Source of the DNA: Saccharopolyspora soli
GTDB lineage: Bacteria > Actinomycetota > Actinomycetes > Mycobacteriales > Pseudonocardiaceae
Length of the DNA: 64,000 bases
Assembly: GCF_022678645.1 (NCBI RefSeq)
Contig: NZ_JALBWV010000012.1
Span: 113,233-177,232, forward strand
Direction of reading: 5' to 3'
Position 1 is the first letter of the stretch, and each line of letters starts with the position of its first letter. Below the pieces are notes generated by a model. It had not been told where the DNA came from. It searched no databases and saw nothing but the letters and a program-made list of their open reading frames with translations. Below, one piece after another: positions 17,526 to 25,578 of this stretch. The position numbers and the translations under genes were made by a program.

Positions 17526-18287
17526 TCAGATGGTCCGCCGTGCGGTGAGGTAGGCGGACCGCTCGCCGCCGCCGTCCACCGTCACCGTCGAGCCGGTGAT
17601 GTGCGCGGCCATCGGGGACGCCAGGAAGACGCACGCGTTGCCCACATCAGCAGGTTCGGCGAGCCGTCCCATCGGCACGATGCCGCTGATCGCGGCCGGT
17701 TCGTCGCCGTAGTGCTCTGCCTGGCCTGCCGAGCGGACCAGGCCGACCACGACCGCGTTCACCCGGACCCGCGGCGCGAATTCCTGCGCGAGCGTGCCGG
17801 TGAGGTTGTCCAACCCGGCCTTGGCCGCCCCGTAGGCGGCGGTGCCCGGCGACGGGCGGCTGCCGGAGACGCTGCTGATCATGATGATCGAGCCGCCGTG
17901 GTCGGCCAGCACCGGTCGGGCGTGCTGCGCGACGAGCAGCGGGGCGATCAGGTTCAGCTCGACTACCTTGCGGTGCAGTCGGATCGAGGCTCTCGCGGTG
18001 TCGGCCACCGGTGTCCCACCAGCATTGTTGACCACCACGTCGAGCCGCCCCGAACGACGCGTGATCTCCGCGATCAGCCCCGCGACCTGCTCGGCATCGC
18101 GCACATCAGCCTGCCGGAACTCGGCCGACCTCGCACCGTGCGACGGGAGCCGGTCGACCGGCTCGCGCGCGCAGGCGTAGACCTCGGCACCGGCTCGCAG
18201 GAAGGTCTCGCCGATACCGGCTCCGATGCCGCGGGTGCCGCCGGTCACCAGCACGACTCGGCCGGACAGGTCGATCTCGATGGCCAT
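17526..18287 (-). CDS. Short-chain dehydrogenase/reductase (Rv3549c-like)
   Basis: 253 residues. TGGTRGIG binds the cofactor, followed by NNAG, and ISSVSGS...YGAAKAG gives the Ser-Tyr-Lys active site. The C-terminus GSTVTVDGGGERS is typical of classical SDRs. ATG 18287 has GGAGG upstream. It starts divergently from echA20 with a KstR2-type site between them, so it is expected to be induced with the ring C/D genes. The substrate is unassigned. Confidence 0.87.
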   Translation of the reverse strand: MAIEIDLSGRVVLVTGGTRGIGAGIGETFLRAGAEVYACAREPVDRLPSHGARSAEFRQADVRDAEQVAGLIAEITRRSGRLDVVVNNAGGTPVADTARASIRLHRKVVELNLIAPLLVAQHARPVLADHGGSIIMISSVSGSRPSPGTAAYGAAKAGLDNLTGTLAQEFAPRVRVNAVVVGLVRSAGQAEHYGDEPAAISGIVPMGRLAEPADVGNACVFLASPMAAHITGSTVTVDGGGERSAYLTARRTI

Positions 18288-18348
18288 CCGGCCTCCCGTC
18301 GGTGCTGGCGGCACGTCCTGCGGTGTTGCTACCGTAACAACCCGACCA

Positions 18349-18362
18349 AACAAGTGCTAGGT
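18349..18362. promoter_or_regulatory. KstR2-type operator between the SDR pair and echA20
   Basis: AACAAGTGCTAGGT fits AnCAAGnnCTTGnT at all but one fixed position (CTAG instead of CTTG). It is 14 bp before echA20 and 61 bp before the SDR start, well placed to repress both directions. Confidence 0.7.
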
Positions 18363-18375
18363 TTGGCAGGTGTTC

Positions 18376-19134
18376 ATGGGCACGCACATCGAACGCCGCG
18401 CTGGCGGCGTCGTGGTCCTCACCGTCGATCATCCACCGGTGAACGCACTCCCGGTGCGGGGCTGGCAAGACCTCGCCGCGGCACTGCGCACCAGCGGCGC
18501 CGATCCGGAAACCCGCGCGGTGGTCCTGCAAGCCGCGGGCCGGGGCTTCAACGCGGGCGTGGACATCAAGGAACTCGCCGCCGACAGCGGACATGCCAAG
18601 CTCGTCGCGGTCAACCAGGGTTGTTACGACGCGTTCAAAGCCGTTTACGAGTGCCCGGTGCCGGTGATCAGCGCGGTGCACGGGTTCTGCTTGGGCGGTG
18701 GGATCGGACTGGTGGGCAACTCCGACATCATCATCGCAGCCGAGGACGCCACGTTCGGGCTGCCCGAGGTGGATCGCGGCGCGCTCGGCGCGGCCACCCA
18801 CCTCTCCCGGTTGGTGCCGCAGCACACCATGCGCGCGATGTTCTACACCGGGCGGACCGTCACCGCGCAACAACTCCTGCACTTCGGTTCGGTCTGGCAG
18901 GTGGTGCCCCGCGAGGAGTTGGCCGACGCGGCTTCGCGGCTGGCCGAGGAGATCGCCGCCAAGGACCCGCTGGTGGTGCGCAAGGCCAAGGAATCGCTCA
19001 ACGGCATCGATCCGATCGACGTCAACCGCAGCTACCGCTTCGAGCAGGGCTTCACCTTCGAGCTCAACCTCACCGGGGTGTCCGACCGGGCTCGCGCCGA
19101 GTTCGTCCACAACGGACAAGCGGAGGGGGATTAG
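18376..19134 (+). CDS. echA20: EchA20, steroid ring D hydrolase (crotonase fold)
   Basis: 252-residue crotonase-superfamily enzyme. In the HIP pathway EchA20 opens ring D of the HIEC-CoA intermediate hydrolytically, yielding COCHEA-CoA. It has GRGFNAGVDIKEL and GFCLGGGIGLVGNSD (oxyanion hole), and ENYR-like C-terminal similarity (SYRFEQGFTFELNL), all closely matching the remembered mycobacterial protein. ATG 18376 is used; GTG 18370 in frame is also possible. The stop overlaps the ipdA GTG by one base, giving the order echA20-ipdA-ipdB-ipdC known from M. tuberculosis. Confidence 0.92.
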   Translation: MGTHIERRAGGVVVLTVDHPPVNALPVRGWQDLAAALRTSGADPETRAVVLQAAGRGFNAGVDIKELAADSGHAKLVAVNQGCYDAFKAVYECPVPVISAVHGFCLGGGIGLVGNSDIIIAAEDATFGLPEVDRGALGAATHLSRLVPQHTMRAMFYTGRTVTAQQLLHFGSVWQVVPREELADAASRLAEEIAAKDPLVVRKAKESLNGIDPIDVNRSYRFEQGFTFELNLTGVSDRARAEFVHNGQAEGD

Positions 19135-20003
19135 TGCAGGACAAGGTGCTGACCACCGAAGACGTGGTATCCCGCCTCGCCGACGGCATGACGATCGGCA
19201 TCGGCGGCTGGGGTTCGCGCCGCAAGCCGATGGCGCTGGTCCGCGCGATCCTGCGGTCCCCGCTGCGGGATCTGACCCTGGTCTCCTACGGCGGGCCGGA
19301 CGTCGGATTGCTCTGCGCAGCGGGCAAAGTCCGCAAGGTCGTCTACGGTTTCGTGTCGCTGGACTCCATCGCGCTCGACGCGCACTTCCGGGCCGCCCGC
19401 CAACGCGGCGAACTGGAGGTGGCGGAGTACGACGAGGGCATGGTGCTGGCGGGGTTGCGCGCCGCCGCTGCCCGGCTGCCCTTCCTGCCGACCCGCGCTG
19501 GCCTGGGTTCGGACGTCCTGGCGCTCAACCCCGACCTGCGCACGGTGACGTCGCCCTACCCCGACGGCGAGGAACTGGTGGCGATGCCCGCCTTGCGGCT
19601 CGACGCGGCCCTGGTGCACCTGAACCGCGCGGACCGCTTCGGCAACGCGCAATACCTCGGCCCGGACCCGTATTTCGACGATCTGATGTGCGCGGCGGCC
19701 CGGCGCAGTTTCCTCAGCTGCGAGGAGATCGTCCCGACCGAGGAGTTGTTGGCAGGCGGCCCGCCGCAGTCGTTGCTGATCAACCGGATTCACTCGCACG
19801 GCGTGGTCGAGACGCCCAACGGGGCACACTTCACCAGCTGCGCGCCGGATTACGAACGCGACGAGGCGTTCCAGCGCCGGTATGCCGACAGCGCGAAGCC
19901 CGAGCAGTGGGCGAAGTTCCGCGCCGAATTCCTCGACGGTGACGAGCAGAGCTACCAAGCCGCGGTGGCGGCCTTCCACGCCCGCGAGGAGGTTCCGGCG
20001 TGA
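19134..20003 (+). CDS. ipdA: IpdA, alpha subunit of COCHEA-CoA ring C hydrolase
   Basis: 289 residues, CoA-transferase family I alpha fold. With IpdB it hydrolyses the last ring (C) of COCHEA-CoA to a linear dioxo-diacid CoA. GIGGWGSRRKPMALVRA is the typical IpdA N-terminus. The EYDEGM segment (residues 98-103) lies where the catalytic glutamate of the M. tuberculosis enzyme (Glu105) should fall, though no alignment was done. GTG 19134 overlaps the echA20 stop. The 3' end overlaps ipdB by 4 nt. Confidence 0.93.
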   Translation: MQDKVLTTEDVVSRLADGMTIGIGGWGSRRKPMALVRAILRSPLRDLTLVSYGGPDVGLLCAAGKVRKVVYGFVSLDSIALDAHFRAARQRGELEVAEYDEGMVLAGLRAAAARLPFLPTRAGLGSDVLALNPDLRTVTSPYPDGEELVAMPALRLDAALVHLNRADRFGNAQYLGPDPYFDDLMCAAARRSFLSCEEIVPTEELLAGGPPQSLLINRIHSHGVVETPNGAHFTSCAPDYERDEAFQRRYADSAKPEQWAKFRAEFLDGDEQSYQAAVAAFHAREEVPA

Positions 20004-20743
20004 CGATCAGCAGAGCCGAAGTCTGCGCCGTCGCCTGCGCCGACACCTGGCGCGATGCCGGTGCGGTGCTGGCCTCGCCGTTCGGGGTGATCCCGTCGAT
20101 AGGCGCCCGGCTGGCCCGGCTGACCACCGCGCCCGAGCTACTGCTCACCGACGGCGAGGCGATGCTGCTGGCCGAGCCGACCGCGTTGGGCGCTGAGGCG
20201 GCGGGCACCGTGGAGGGCTGGCTGCCCTACGGCCGGGTCCTCGACCTGCTCGCTGGCGGGCGGCGCCGGGTCATGATGGGTGCCTCGCAGGTGGACCGCT
20301 ACGGCAACCAGAACATCTCCCGCATCGGGCCCTGGGACAAGCCGAAGGTCCAGCTGATCGGTGTTCGCGGTGCGCCGGGCAACACGGTCAACCACACCAC
20401 GAACTACTGGGTCGCCCGGCACAGCGCCAAGGTCTTCGTGGCATCCGTCGACCTGGTCGCCGGGATCGGCCACGACCGGGCGCGGCAGGTCGGCGCGCGG
20501 TTCCACGACGTGCGGGTGGTGGTGACCGACCTGGCGGTGCTGGACTTCACCGGTCCGGACCGCACGATGCGGTTGCGCTCGGTGCATCCGGGCGTCAGCG
20601 TCGCGGAGGTCCAGGAACGGACCGGGTTCGAGCTCGCGGTGGACTCGGTGACCGAAACCCGGCTGCCCACCGACGAGGAGTTGGCGCTGATCCGGCACCG
20701 GATCGACCCGAAGAACCTGCGCGACCAGGAGGTTCCGGGATGA
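20000..20743 (+). CDS. ipdB: IpdB, beta subunit of COCHEA-CoA ring C hydrolase
   Basis: 247 residues, CoA-transferase family I beta fold. Characteristic stretches are SPFGVIPSIGARLARLTTAPELLLTDGEA read in parts, ASQVDRYGNQNISRIG, and GAPGNTVNHTTNYWV. GTG 20000 overlaps the ipdA stop, with GAGGAGG upstream. It forms the IpdAB heteromer; neither subunit is expected to act as a CoA transferase. Confidence 0.93.
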   Translation: MTISRAEVCAVACADTWRDAGAVLASPFGVIPSIGARLARLTTAPELLLTDGEAMLLAEPTALGAEAAGTVEGWLPYGRVLDLLAGGRRRVMMGASQVDRYGNQNISRIGPWDKPKVQLIGVRGAPGNTVNHTTNYWVARHSAKVFVASVDLVAGIGHDRARQVGARFHDVRVVVTDLAVLDFTGPDRTMRLRSVHPGVSVAEVQERTGFELAVDSVTETRLPTDEELALIRHRIDPKNLRDQEVPG

Positions 20744-21825
20744 TCTCGCAACTGCTGCGCACTCAGCTGTACGAGCTGACCGGGGTTCGGCACCCGGTGG
20801 TGCAGACCGGGATGGGCTGGGTGGCCGGGCCCAGCCTGGTGTCGGCCACCGCCGAGGCGGGCGGGCTGGGCATCCTCGCCTCGGCGACGATGACGCTGCC
20901 GCAACTGGCCGATGCGGTGCACGAGGTCAAGGACCGCACCTCGAACCCGTTCGGCGTCAACCTGCGTGCCGACGCCGCCGACGCGGAGGAACGCGTCGAT
21001 CTGCTCATCCGCGAGCAGGTGCGGGTCGCATCCTTCGCGCTGGCCCCCAGCGAGCGGTTGGTCGGCAAGCTCAAGGACGCCGGAATCGTGGTCATCCCCT
21101 CGATCGGCGCGCGGCGGCACGCCGAGAAGGTGGCCAGTTGGGGCGCGGACGCGGTCCTGGTGCAAGGCGGTGAGGGTGGCGGCCACACCGGATCGGTCGC
21201 GACGACGCTGTTGTTGCCGCAGGTGGTGGACGCGGTGGACATCCCGGTGATCGCGGCCGGTGGTTTCTTCGACGGCCGTGGCTTGGCCGCTGCGCTGTGC
21301 TACGGCGCGGCCGGGGTCGCGATGGGCACGCGGTTCCTGCTGACCTCCGACAGCCGGGTGCCGCGCGAGGTGAAGCAGTCCTATTTGGACTCTTCGGTGT
21401 CGGACACCGTGGTGACGTCCCGGATCGACGGATTGCCGCACCGGATGCTGCGCACCGACCTGACCGACGCCGCCGAATCCCGCGGCCTGCTGCGCAGGTT
21501 GCCGGACGCGCTGCGGCAGGCGGTCGCGTTCAAAGCGCTGACCGGTGTGAGCTGGCGGCAGCTCATCAGCGACGGCCTCGCGATGCGGCGGGCGCACAAC
21601 CTTCCGTTGCCTCGCGTGCTGTTGGCCGCCAACACGCCGATGCTGATCAAGTCCGCGCTGGTGGACGGCCGTCCCGATGCCGGGGTGTTGCCCGCCGGTC
21701 AGGCCGTCGGAGTCATCGACGAGTTGCCGAGCTGCGAAGAACTCATCGACCGCATCGTCACCGACGCGGTGCGCGTGCTCGCCACCACCGCTACGGGACC
21801 ACTATCCCATCGCACAGGATCTTGA
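20740..21825 (+). CDS. ipdC: IpdC, FMN-dependent steroid ring D dehydrogenase
   Basis: 361-residue TIM-barrel flavoprotein related to nitronate monooxygenases. IpdC oxidises 5-OH-HIC-CoA to give the substrate of EchA20. FMN-binding features are QTGMGWVAGP at the N-terminus, VQGGEGGGHTG, and the phosphate loop AAGGFFDGRGLAAALCYGAAG (read in parts). ATG 20740 overlaps the ipdB stop. The 3' end overlaps the 3' end of the opposing kstR2 gene by 35 bp. Confidence 0.92.
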   Translation: MISQLLRTQLYELTGVRHPVVQTGMGWVAGPSLVSATAEAGGLGILASATMTLPQLADAVHEVKDRTSNPFGVNLRADAADAEERVDLLIREQVRVASFALAPSERLVGKLKDAGIVVIPSIGARRHAEKVASWGADAVLVQGGEGGGHTGSVATTLLLPQVVDAVDIPVIAAGGFFDGRGLAAALCYGAAGVAMGTRFLLTSDSRVPREVKQSYLDSSVSDTVVTSRIDGLPHRMLRTDLTDAAESRGLLRRLPDALRQAVAFKALTGVSWRQLISDGLAMRRAHNLPLPRVLLAANTPMLIKSALVDGRPDAGVLPAGQAVGVIDELPSCEELIDRIVTDAVRVLATTATGPLSHRTGS

Positions 21826-22411
21826 TGTACTGATCCGCGATGACGTTGCTCGTGAGCTTTCCGCGCGGGTTGTACCAGTGCACGGTCGTCCACACCATGT
21901 CGCGGATGAAGCGGTAGGCCAGCTTGACGTTGAGGTCCGCGCGGAAGGCGCCGGAGCGCTGACCGTCCTGCAACACCCTGGTCCAGGTCCGCTCGAACTC
22001 GTTGGCCGCCTGCCGCAGGTAGCCGAACCGCTCGAACTGCGCCAGGTACTTCGACTCGTTCTGGAAGATCGCGATCGCCGCCTGGTGGTGCTGCATCGCG
22101 GCGAAGGACTGCCGGATGAGTTCGATGATCGCGGCGCGCGGGTCGCTCGCCTCGCGCAGCACCCGCTCGTTGGTCCGGCGCTGGGTGTCGAGGAAGTCGC
22201 GGAGGATCTCGTCGACCATCGACTCCTTCGAGTCGAAGTGGTGGTACAGGCTGCCGGAGAGGATGCCCGCGGCATCGGCGATGTCCCGCACGGTCGTCGC
22301 GAGGAAACCGCGGCTGGCGAACAATTCCCCAGCGATGGCCAGCAGTTCGGCACGCCGTTCGGAGCCGGATTCCCGCGCGGGGCGGGCGGACAAGCGCTTG
22401 GTCGAAACCAC
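21791..22411 (-). CDS. kstR2: KstR2, TetR-family repressor of ring C/D catabolism
   Basis: 206 residues. The HTH region RGFLATTVRDIADAAGILSGSLYHHF and the C-terminal LAYRFIRDMVWTTVHWYNPRGKLT (both read in parts) correspond closely to mycobacterial KstR2 (Rv3557c). KstR2 is released by HIP-CoA. GTG 22411 follows GAGAGG; ATGs nearby are out of frame. It is the distal gene after ipdE1 and ipdF, 99 bp downstream of ipdF, with a palindrome in that gap. It is expected to repress the two divergent KstR2-site promoters in the window and thereby itself. Confidence 0.92.
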   Translation of the reverse strand: MVSTKRLSARPARESGSERRAELLAIAGELFASRGFLATTVRDIADAAGILSGSLYHHFDSKESMVDEILRDFLDTQRRTNERVLREASDPRAAIIELIRQSFAAMQHHQAAIAIFQNESKYLAQFERFGYLRQAANEFERTWTRVLQDGQRSGAFRADLNVKLAYRFIRDMVWTTVHWYNPRGKLTSNVIADQYIKILCDGIVVP

Positions 22412-22457
22412 GAAACCATCCTCTCAGAGCGGGAGCACCCCGGCCCCAGTAGGTGGG

Positions 22458-22501
22458 TCGTGAGTGGCAATGGCTGTTAGAGCGACCATTGCCACTCACG
22501 A
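22458..22501. repeat. Dispersed palindrome, family B copy 4
   Basis: TCGTGAGTGGCAATGG pairs perfectly with CCATTGCCACTCACGA (16-bp arms, 12-nt loop). It lies between ipdF and kstR2 on the same strand, so it could attenuate read-through into kstR2. Confidence 0.88.
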
Positions 22502-22510
22502 GCGGGTGCG

Positions 22511-23284
22511 TCACGGGTGCTGGTTGCTGACCGAGATGACCTCGCCGGTGAGGTACGTCGAGTAGTCGCTGGCTAGGAAGACGATCACGTTGGCGACCTC
22601 CCAGGGCTGCGCGGAGCGGCCGAACGCCTCCCGCTCGGTGAGTTCCGCGAGCAGTTCGTCGGAAGTCACCTTCGCCAGGTTCTCGTGCATCACCAGGCTC
22701 GGCGCGACGGCGTTGATCCGCACGCCCAGCGGCGCCGCGTCCAGCGCCGCGCACCTGGTCAGCGCCATCACCCCGGCCTTCGCCGCCGCGTAGTGCGCCT
22801 GCCCGGCTTGCGCGCGCCAGCCGACCACCGAGGCGTTGTTGACGACCACACCGGCATTGCCCTGCGCGCGGAAGAGCCGGACCGCCGCTCGGGTGCACCG
22901 GAACGTGCCGTTCAGGGTGACGTCCAGGACCTGGTGCCACTGCTCGTCGGTCATGTCCAGGATCGACGCCGTACCACCCAGCCCGGCGTTGTTCACCACC
23001 ACGTCGATCTGGCCGAAGGTGCTGGTCGCGGTGTCGAACATCCGCTGCACCTGCGCTTCGTCGGTCACGTCGCAGGACACCGCCGCGATCTTGGCGCCGG
23101 GCAGGTCGGCGAGCGCGTCGCAGGTGGCTGCCAGCCGCCGCTCGTGCCGGTCGCTGATCAGCACCTGCGCACCTTCCTCCAGCATCCGGCGGGCCACCGC
23201 CGAGCCGATCCCGGTGCCCGCCGCCGCAGTCACCACCGCCGTCTTGCCAGCTAGCAACCCGTGAGCGGGCGGAGGTGTTGTCAT
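22511..23284 (-). CDS. ipdF: IpdF, SDR-family hydroxyacyl-CoA dehydrogenase of the HIP pathway
   Basis: 257 residues. The cofactor motif is TAAAGTGIG, followed by NNAG and YAAAKAG. The C-terminus WEVANVIVFLASDYSTYLTG and the ending SVSNQHP match the remembered M. tuberculosis Rv3559c C-terminus closely. IpdF oxidises the beta-hydroxyacyl-CoA formed during removal of the HIP propionate side chain. ATG 23284 overlaps the end of ipdE1 (ATGA), so the pair is co-translated. Confidence 0.88.
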   Translation of the reverse strand: MTTPPPAHGLLAGKTAVVTAAAGTGIGSAVARRMLEEGAQVLISDRHERRLAATCDALADLPGAKIAAVSCDVTDEAQVQRMFDTATSTFGQIDVVVNNAGLGGTASILDMTDEQWHQVLDVTLNGTFRCTRAAVRLFRAQGNAGVVVNNASVVGWRAQAGQAHYAAAKAGVMALTRCAALDAAPLGVRINAVAPSLVMHENLAKVTSDELLAELTEREAFGRSAQPWEVANVIVFLASDYSTYLTGEVISVSNQHP

Positions 23285-24456
23285 GGCCTGGCCTCCCTGG
23301 GCAGGCCGAGCACGCGCTCGGCGACGATGTTGCGCTGGATCTCGTTGGAGCCGCCGTAAATCGTGTCGGCGCGGCTGAACAGGAACAGCCGCTGCCAGGC
23401 GTCGAGGTCGTACGGCGCGCCTCTGGCGAGCAGCCCACCCGCCCCGGCCACCTCCATCGCCAACTCACCGAGCCCGCGGTGGAACGTCGACCACATCAGC
23501 TTGACCACCGACGACTCCGCGCCGGGCGGACCGTCCGCACCCAACGTCCGCAGCACCGTGCAGCGCAGCGCCTCCAACCCGATCCACGCCTGCGCGATGC
23601 GGTCCCGCAGCAGCGGATCGTCGACGGCCCCGTTGGCGCGGGCCAGTTCGGTAATGGCGGTGAGTTCCCGGCGGAACATGACCTGCTGGTCGACCGTGCC
23701 AATACCGCGTTCGAACCCGAGCGTGCCCATCGCGACCCGCCAACCGGCACCGATCTCGCCGACGACATTGGCCGCCTCGGTGCGGGCGTCGTCGAAGAAC
23801 ACCTCGTTGAACTCCGAAGTCCCGGTCAGTTGCAGGATCGGCCGCACCTGCACGCCCGGCTGGTCCATCGGCACCAGCAGGTACGACAGGCCGTGGTGGC
23901 GTTGCCGCCGAGCATCGGTGCGTGCCAGCACGAAGCACCAGTCCGCGACGTGCGCCAACGACGTCCACACCTTCTGGCCGTTGAGCACCCACTCGTCGCC
24001 GTGCAGCTCGGCAGTGGTGGACACGTTCGCCAGGTCCGATCCGGCGCCCGGCTCGGAGTAGCCCTGGCACCACAATTCCCGCACCGCGACGATCTCCGGC
24101 AGGAACCGCTGCTGCTGCACCGGGCTGCCGAAGGCGATCAGCGTCGGACCGAGCAGTTCCTCGCCGATGTGGCCGACCCGCACCGGAGCCTCGGCGCGGG
24201 CGTACTCCTCGTGGAAGATCACCTGCTGCTGCACGGTGGCTCCCCGACCGCCGTGCTCGCGCGGCCACCCGAGGCAGGTCCAGCCGTGCTCGGCCAACAG
24301 CCGGTCCCACGCCAACCGCTCGGCGAAGCCCTCGTGCTCTCGGCCCGGCCCGCCCAACCCGCGCGCTGCGGCGAACTCGCCGGTGAGGTGGTCGCCGAGC
24401 CATTCCCGCACCTCGCGGCGGAATTCCGCCTCGGCTGCGCTGTCGGTGAGATCCAC
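23281..24456 (-). CDS. ipdE1: IpdE1 (FadE30), acyl-CoA dehydrogenase subunit
   Basis: 391-residue acyl-CoA dehydrogenase. In the known pathway FadE30 and FadE33 form a heteromer (IpdE1-IpdE2) that dehydrogenates 5-OH-HIP-CoA. FAD/substrate elements include GYSEPGAGSDLANV, NGQKVWTSLAHVADWCF, FERGIGTVDQQ, and the C-terminal TIYGGSNEIQRNIVAERVLGLPRE. GTG 24456 is chosen because GGAGG lies just upstream; further upstream in-frame sequence is encoded by a palindromic repeat and is not family-like. It is the first gene of the ipdE1-ipdF-kstR2 operon facing a perfect KstR2 site. Confidence 0.9.
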   Translation of the reverse strand: MDLTDSAAEAEFRREVREWLGDHLTGEFAAARGLGGPGREHEGFAERLAWDRLLAEHGWTCLGWPREHGGRGATVQQQVIFHEEYARAEAPVRVGHIGEELLGPTLIAFGSPVQQQRFLPEIVAVRELWCQGYSEPGAGSDLANVSTTAELHGDEWVLNGQKVWTSLAHVADWCFVLARTDARRQRHHGLSYLLVPMDQPGVQVRPILQLTGTSEFNEVFFDDARTEAANVVGEIGAGWRVAMGTLGFERGIGTVDQQVMFRRELTAITELARANGAVDDPLLRDRIAQAWIGLEALRCTVLRTLGADGPPGAESSVVKLMWSTFHRGLGELAMEVAGAGGLLARGAPYDLDAWQRLFLFSRADTIYGGSNEIQRNIVAERVLGLPREARP

Positions 24457-24562
24457 GCACCCTCCCAGCTGCTCGGAGTCCTTGACACCTGCGGAGCCAG
24501 TTGCGCGGCTCGCTTCGCCGAGCGGAGCGGCGATTTCGCGCAGACACCACGCGCTCCGCCGG

Positions 24563-24606
24563 TCGTGAGTGCGTGGCCGGGCTGGAGCCCGGTTGTGCAC
24601 TCACGA
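24563..24606. repeat. Dispersed palindrome, family B copy 5
   Basis: TCGTGAGTG (24563-24571) pairs with CACTCACGA (24598-24606), with inner arms GCCGGGCT/AGCCCGGT. This copy lies in a divergent promoter gap (ipdE1 / enoyl-CoA hydratase), unlike most copies. Confidence 0.85.
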
Positions 24607-24651
24607 GCAAGTCGTGCGACGCGCCCGCCCCGTCCGCCAGTTGCGAACTCT

Positions 24652-24665
24652 ACCAAGCACTTGCT
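24652..24665. promoter_or_regulatory. Perfect KstR2 operator, ipdE1 / enoyl-CoA hydratase divergent promoter
   Basis: ACCAAGCACTTGCT matches AnCAAGnnCTTGnT at every fixed position. It lies 54 bp before the plus-strand hydratase/fadE operon and about 195 bp before ipdE1. Confidence 0.85.
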
Positions 24666-24718
24666 TGTTCGGCTAACCTCGACGTGCCGCAACCGCAACG
24701 CCGAGCTAGGAGCTCTCG

Positions 24719-25573
24719 ATGGCAGCAGAGCACGCGGGCGTGCACTACGAGCGCCGGAAGCAGGTCGCCGTGGTGACGATGAACCGGCCCGACTACCGCA
24801 ACGCGCAGAACTCCGCGATGACCTACGCGCTGGACGACGCCTTCTACCGGGCGTGCGAGGACGACGAGGTCAAGGTGATCGTGCTGGCAGGTGCCGGGAA
24901 GCACTTCTCCGCCGGGCACGACATCGGCTCCCCCGAACGCGACGTCGACGTCAGCTTCCCGCGCCGGGCCGGGCTGTGGTGGGACCACACCCGCCACCGC
25001 GGCGGCGAGTCGCGGTTCGCCCGCGAGCAGGAGGTCTACCTGGGCATGTGCCGCCGGTGGCGGGAGATGCCGAAACCCGCGATCGCCTCGGTGCAGGGCG
25101 CGTGCGTGGCCGGTGGGCTGATGCTGGCCTGGGTGTGCGATCTGATCGTGGCCAGCGAAGACGCGTTCTTCGCCGATCCGGTGGTGCGGATGGGCATTCC
25201 CGGCGTCGAGTACTTCGCGCACCCCTGGATGCTCGGGCCGCGCATCGCGAAGGAATTCCTGTTCACCGGCAAGCGGATGAGCGCGCAGCGGGCCTACGAG
25301 GTCGGCATGGTCAACCGGGTGGTGCCGCGCGATGAACTCGCGGACACCACGATGACGCTGGCCGACGAGATCGCCGAGATGCCCGGATTCGGGTTGGCGC
25401 TGGCGAAGAAGGCGATAAACCAGGCCGAGGACCTGATGGGCCTGCACAGCGGGATGGATTCGGCCTTCGGCCTGCACCACTTCGCCCACGCGCACAACGC
25501 GGAGGTCGGCGAGGACTCGCTGAGCGGCATGGATGCGCGCAGCATGAAACAGGCCGCGCAGGAGCGGGAGTAA
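24719..25573 (+). CDS. Enoyl-CoA hydratase/isomerase family protein
   Basis: 284-residue crotonase. It has VAVVTMNRPDYRNAQNSAM, AGAGKHFSAGHDIGS (oxyanion strand 1) and QGACVAGGLMLAWVCDLIVASED (read in parts; oxyanion strand 2). The extra loop (DVSFPRRAGLWWDHTRHRGG) is longer than in short hydratases. It occupies the position where M. tuberculosis carries fadD3 and probably hydrates the enoyl-CoA made by the neighbouring dehydrogenases, perhaps filling the EchA13-like step. First gene of a four-gene plus-strand operon behind a KstR2 site. Confidence 0.88.
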   Translation: MAAEHAGVHYERRKQVAVVTMNRPDYRNAQNSAMTYALDDAFYRACEDDEVKVIVLAGAGKHFSAGHDIGSPERDVDVSFPRRAGLWWDHTRHRGGESRFAREQEVYLGMCRRWREMPKPAIASVQGACVAGGLMLAWVCDLIVASEDAFFADPVVRMGIPGVEYFAHPWMLGPRIAKEFLFTGKRMSAQRAYEVGMVNRVVPRDELADTTMTLADEIAEMPGFGLALAKKAINQAEDLMGLHSGMDSAFGLHHFAHAHNAEVGEDSLSGMDARSMKQAAQERE

Positions 25574-25578
25574 GTGCC

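Noticed and set aside
17004..19133. N-terminal extension of ipdA through echA20 and the SDRs
   Set aside because: IpdA similarity begins at GTG 19134; the upstream frame is antisense or out of frame with recognised genes.
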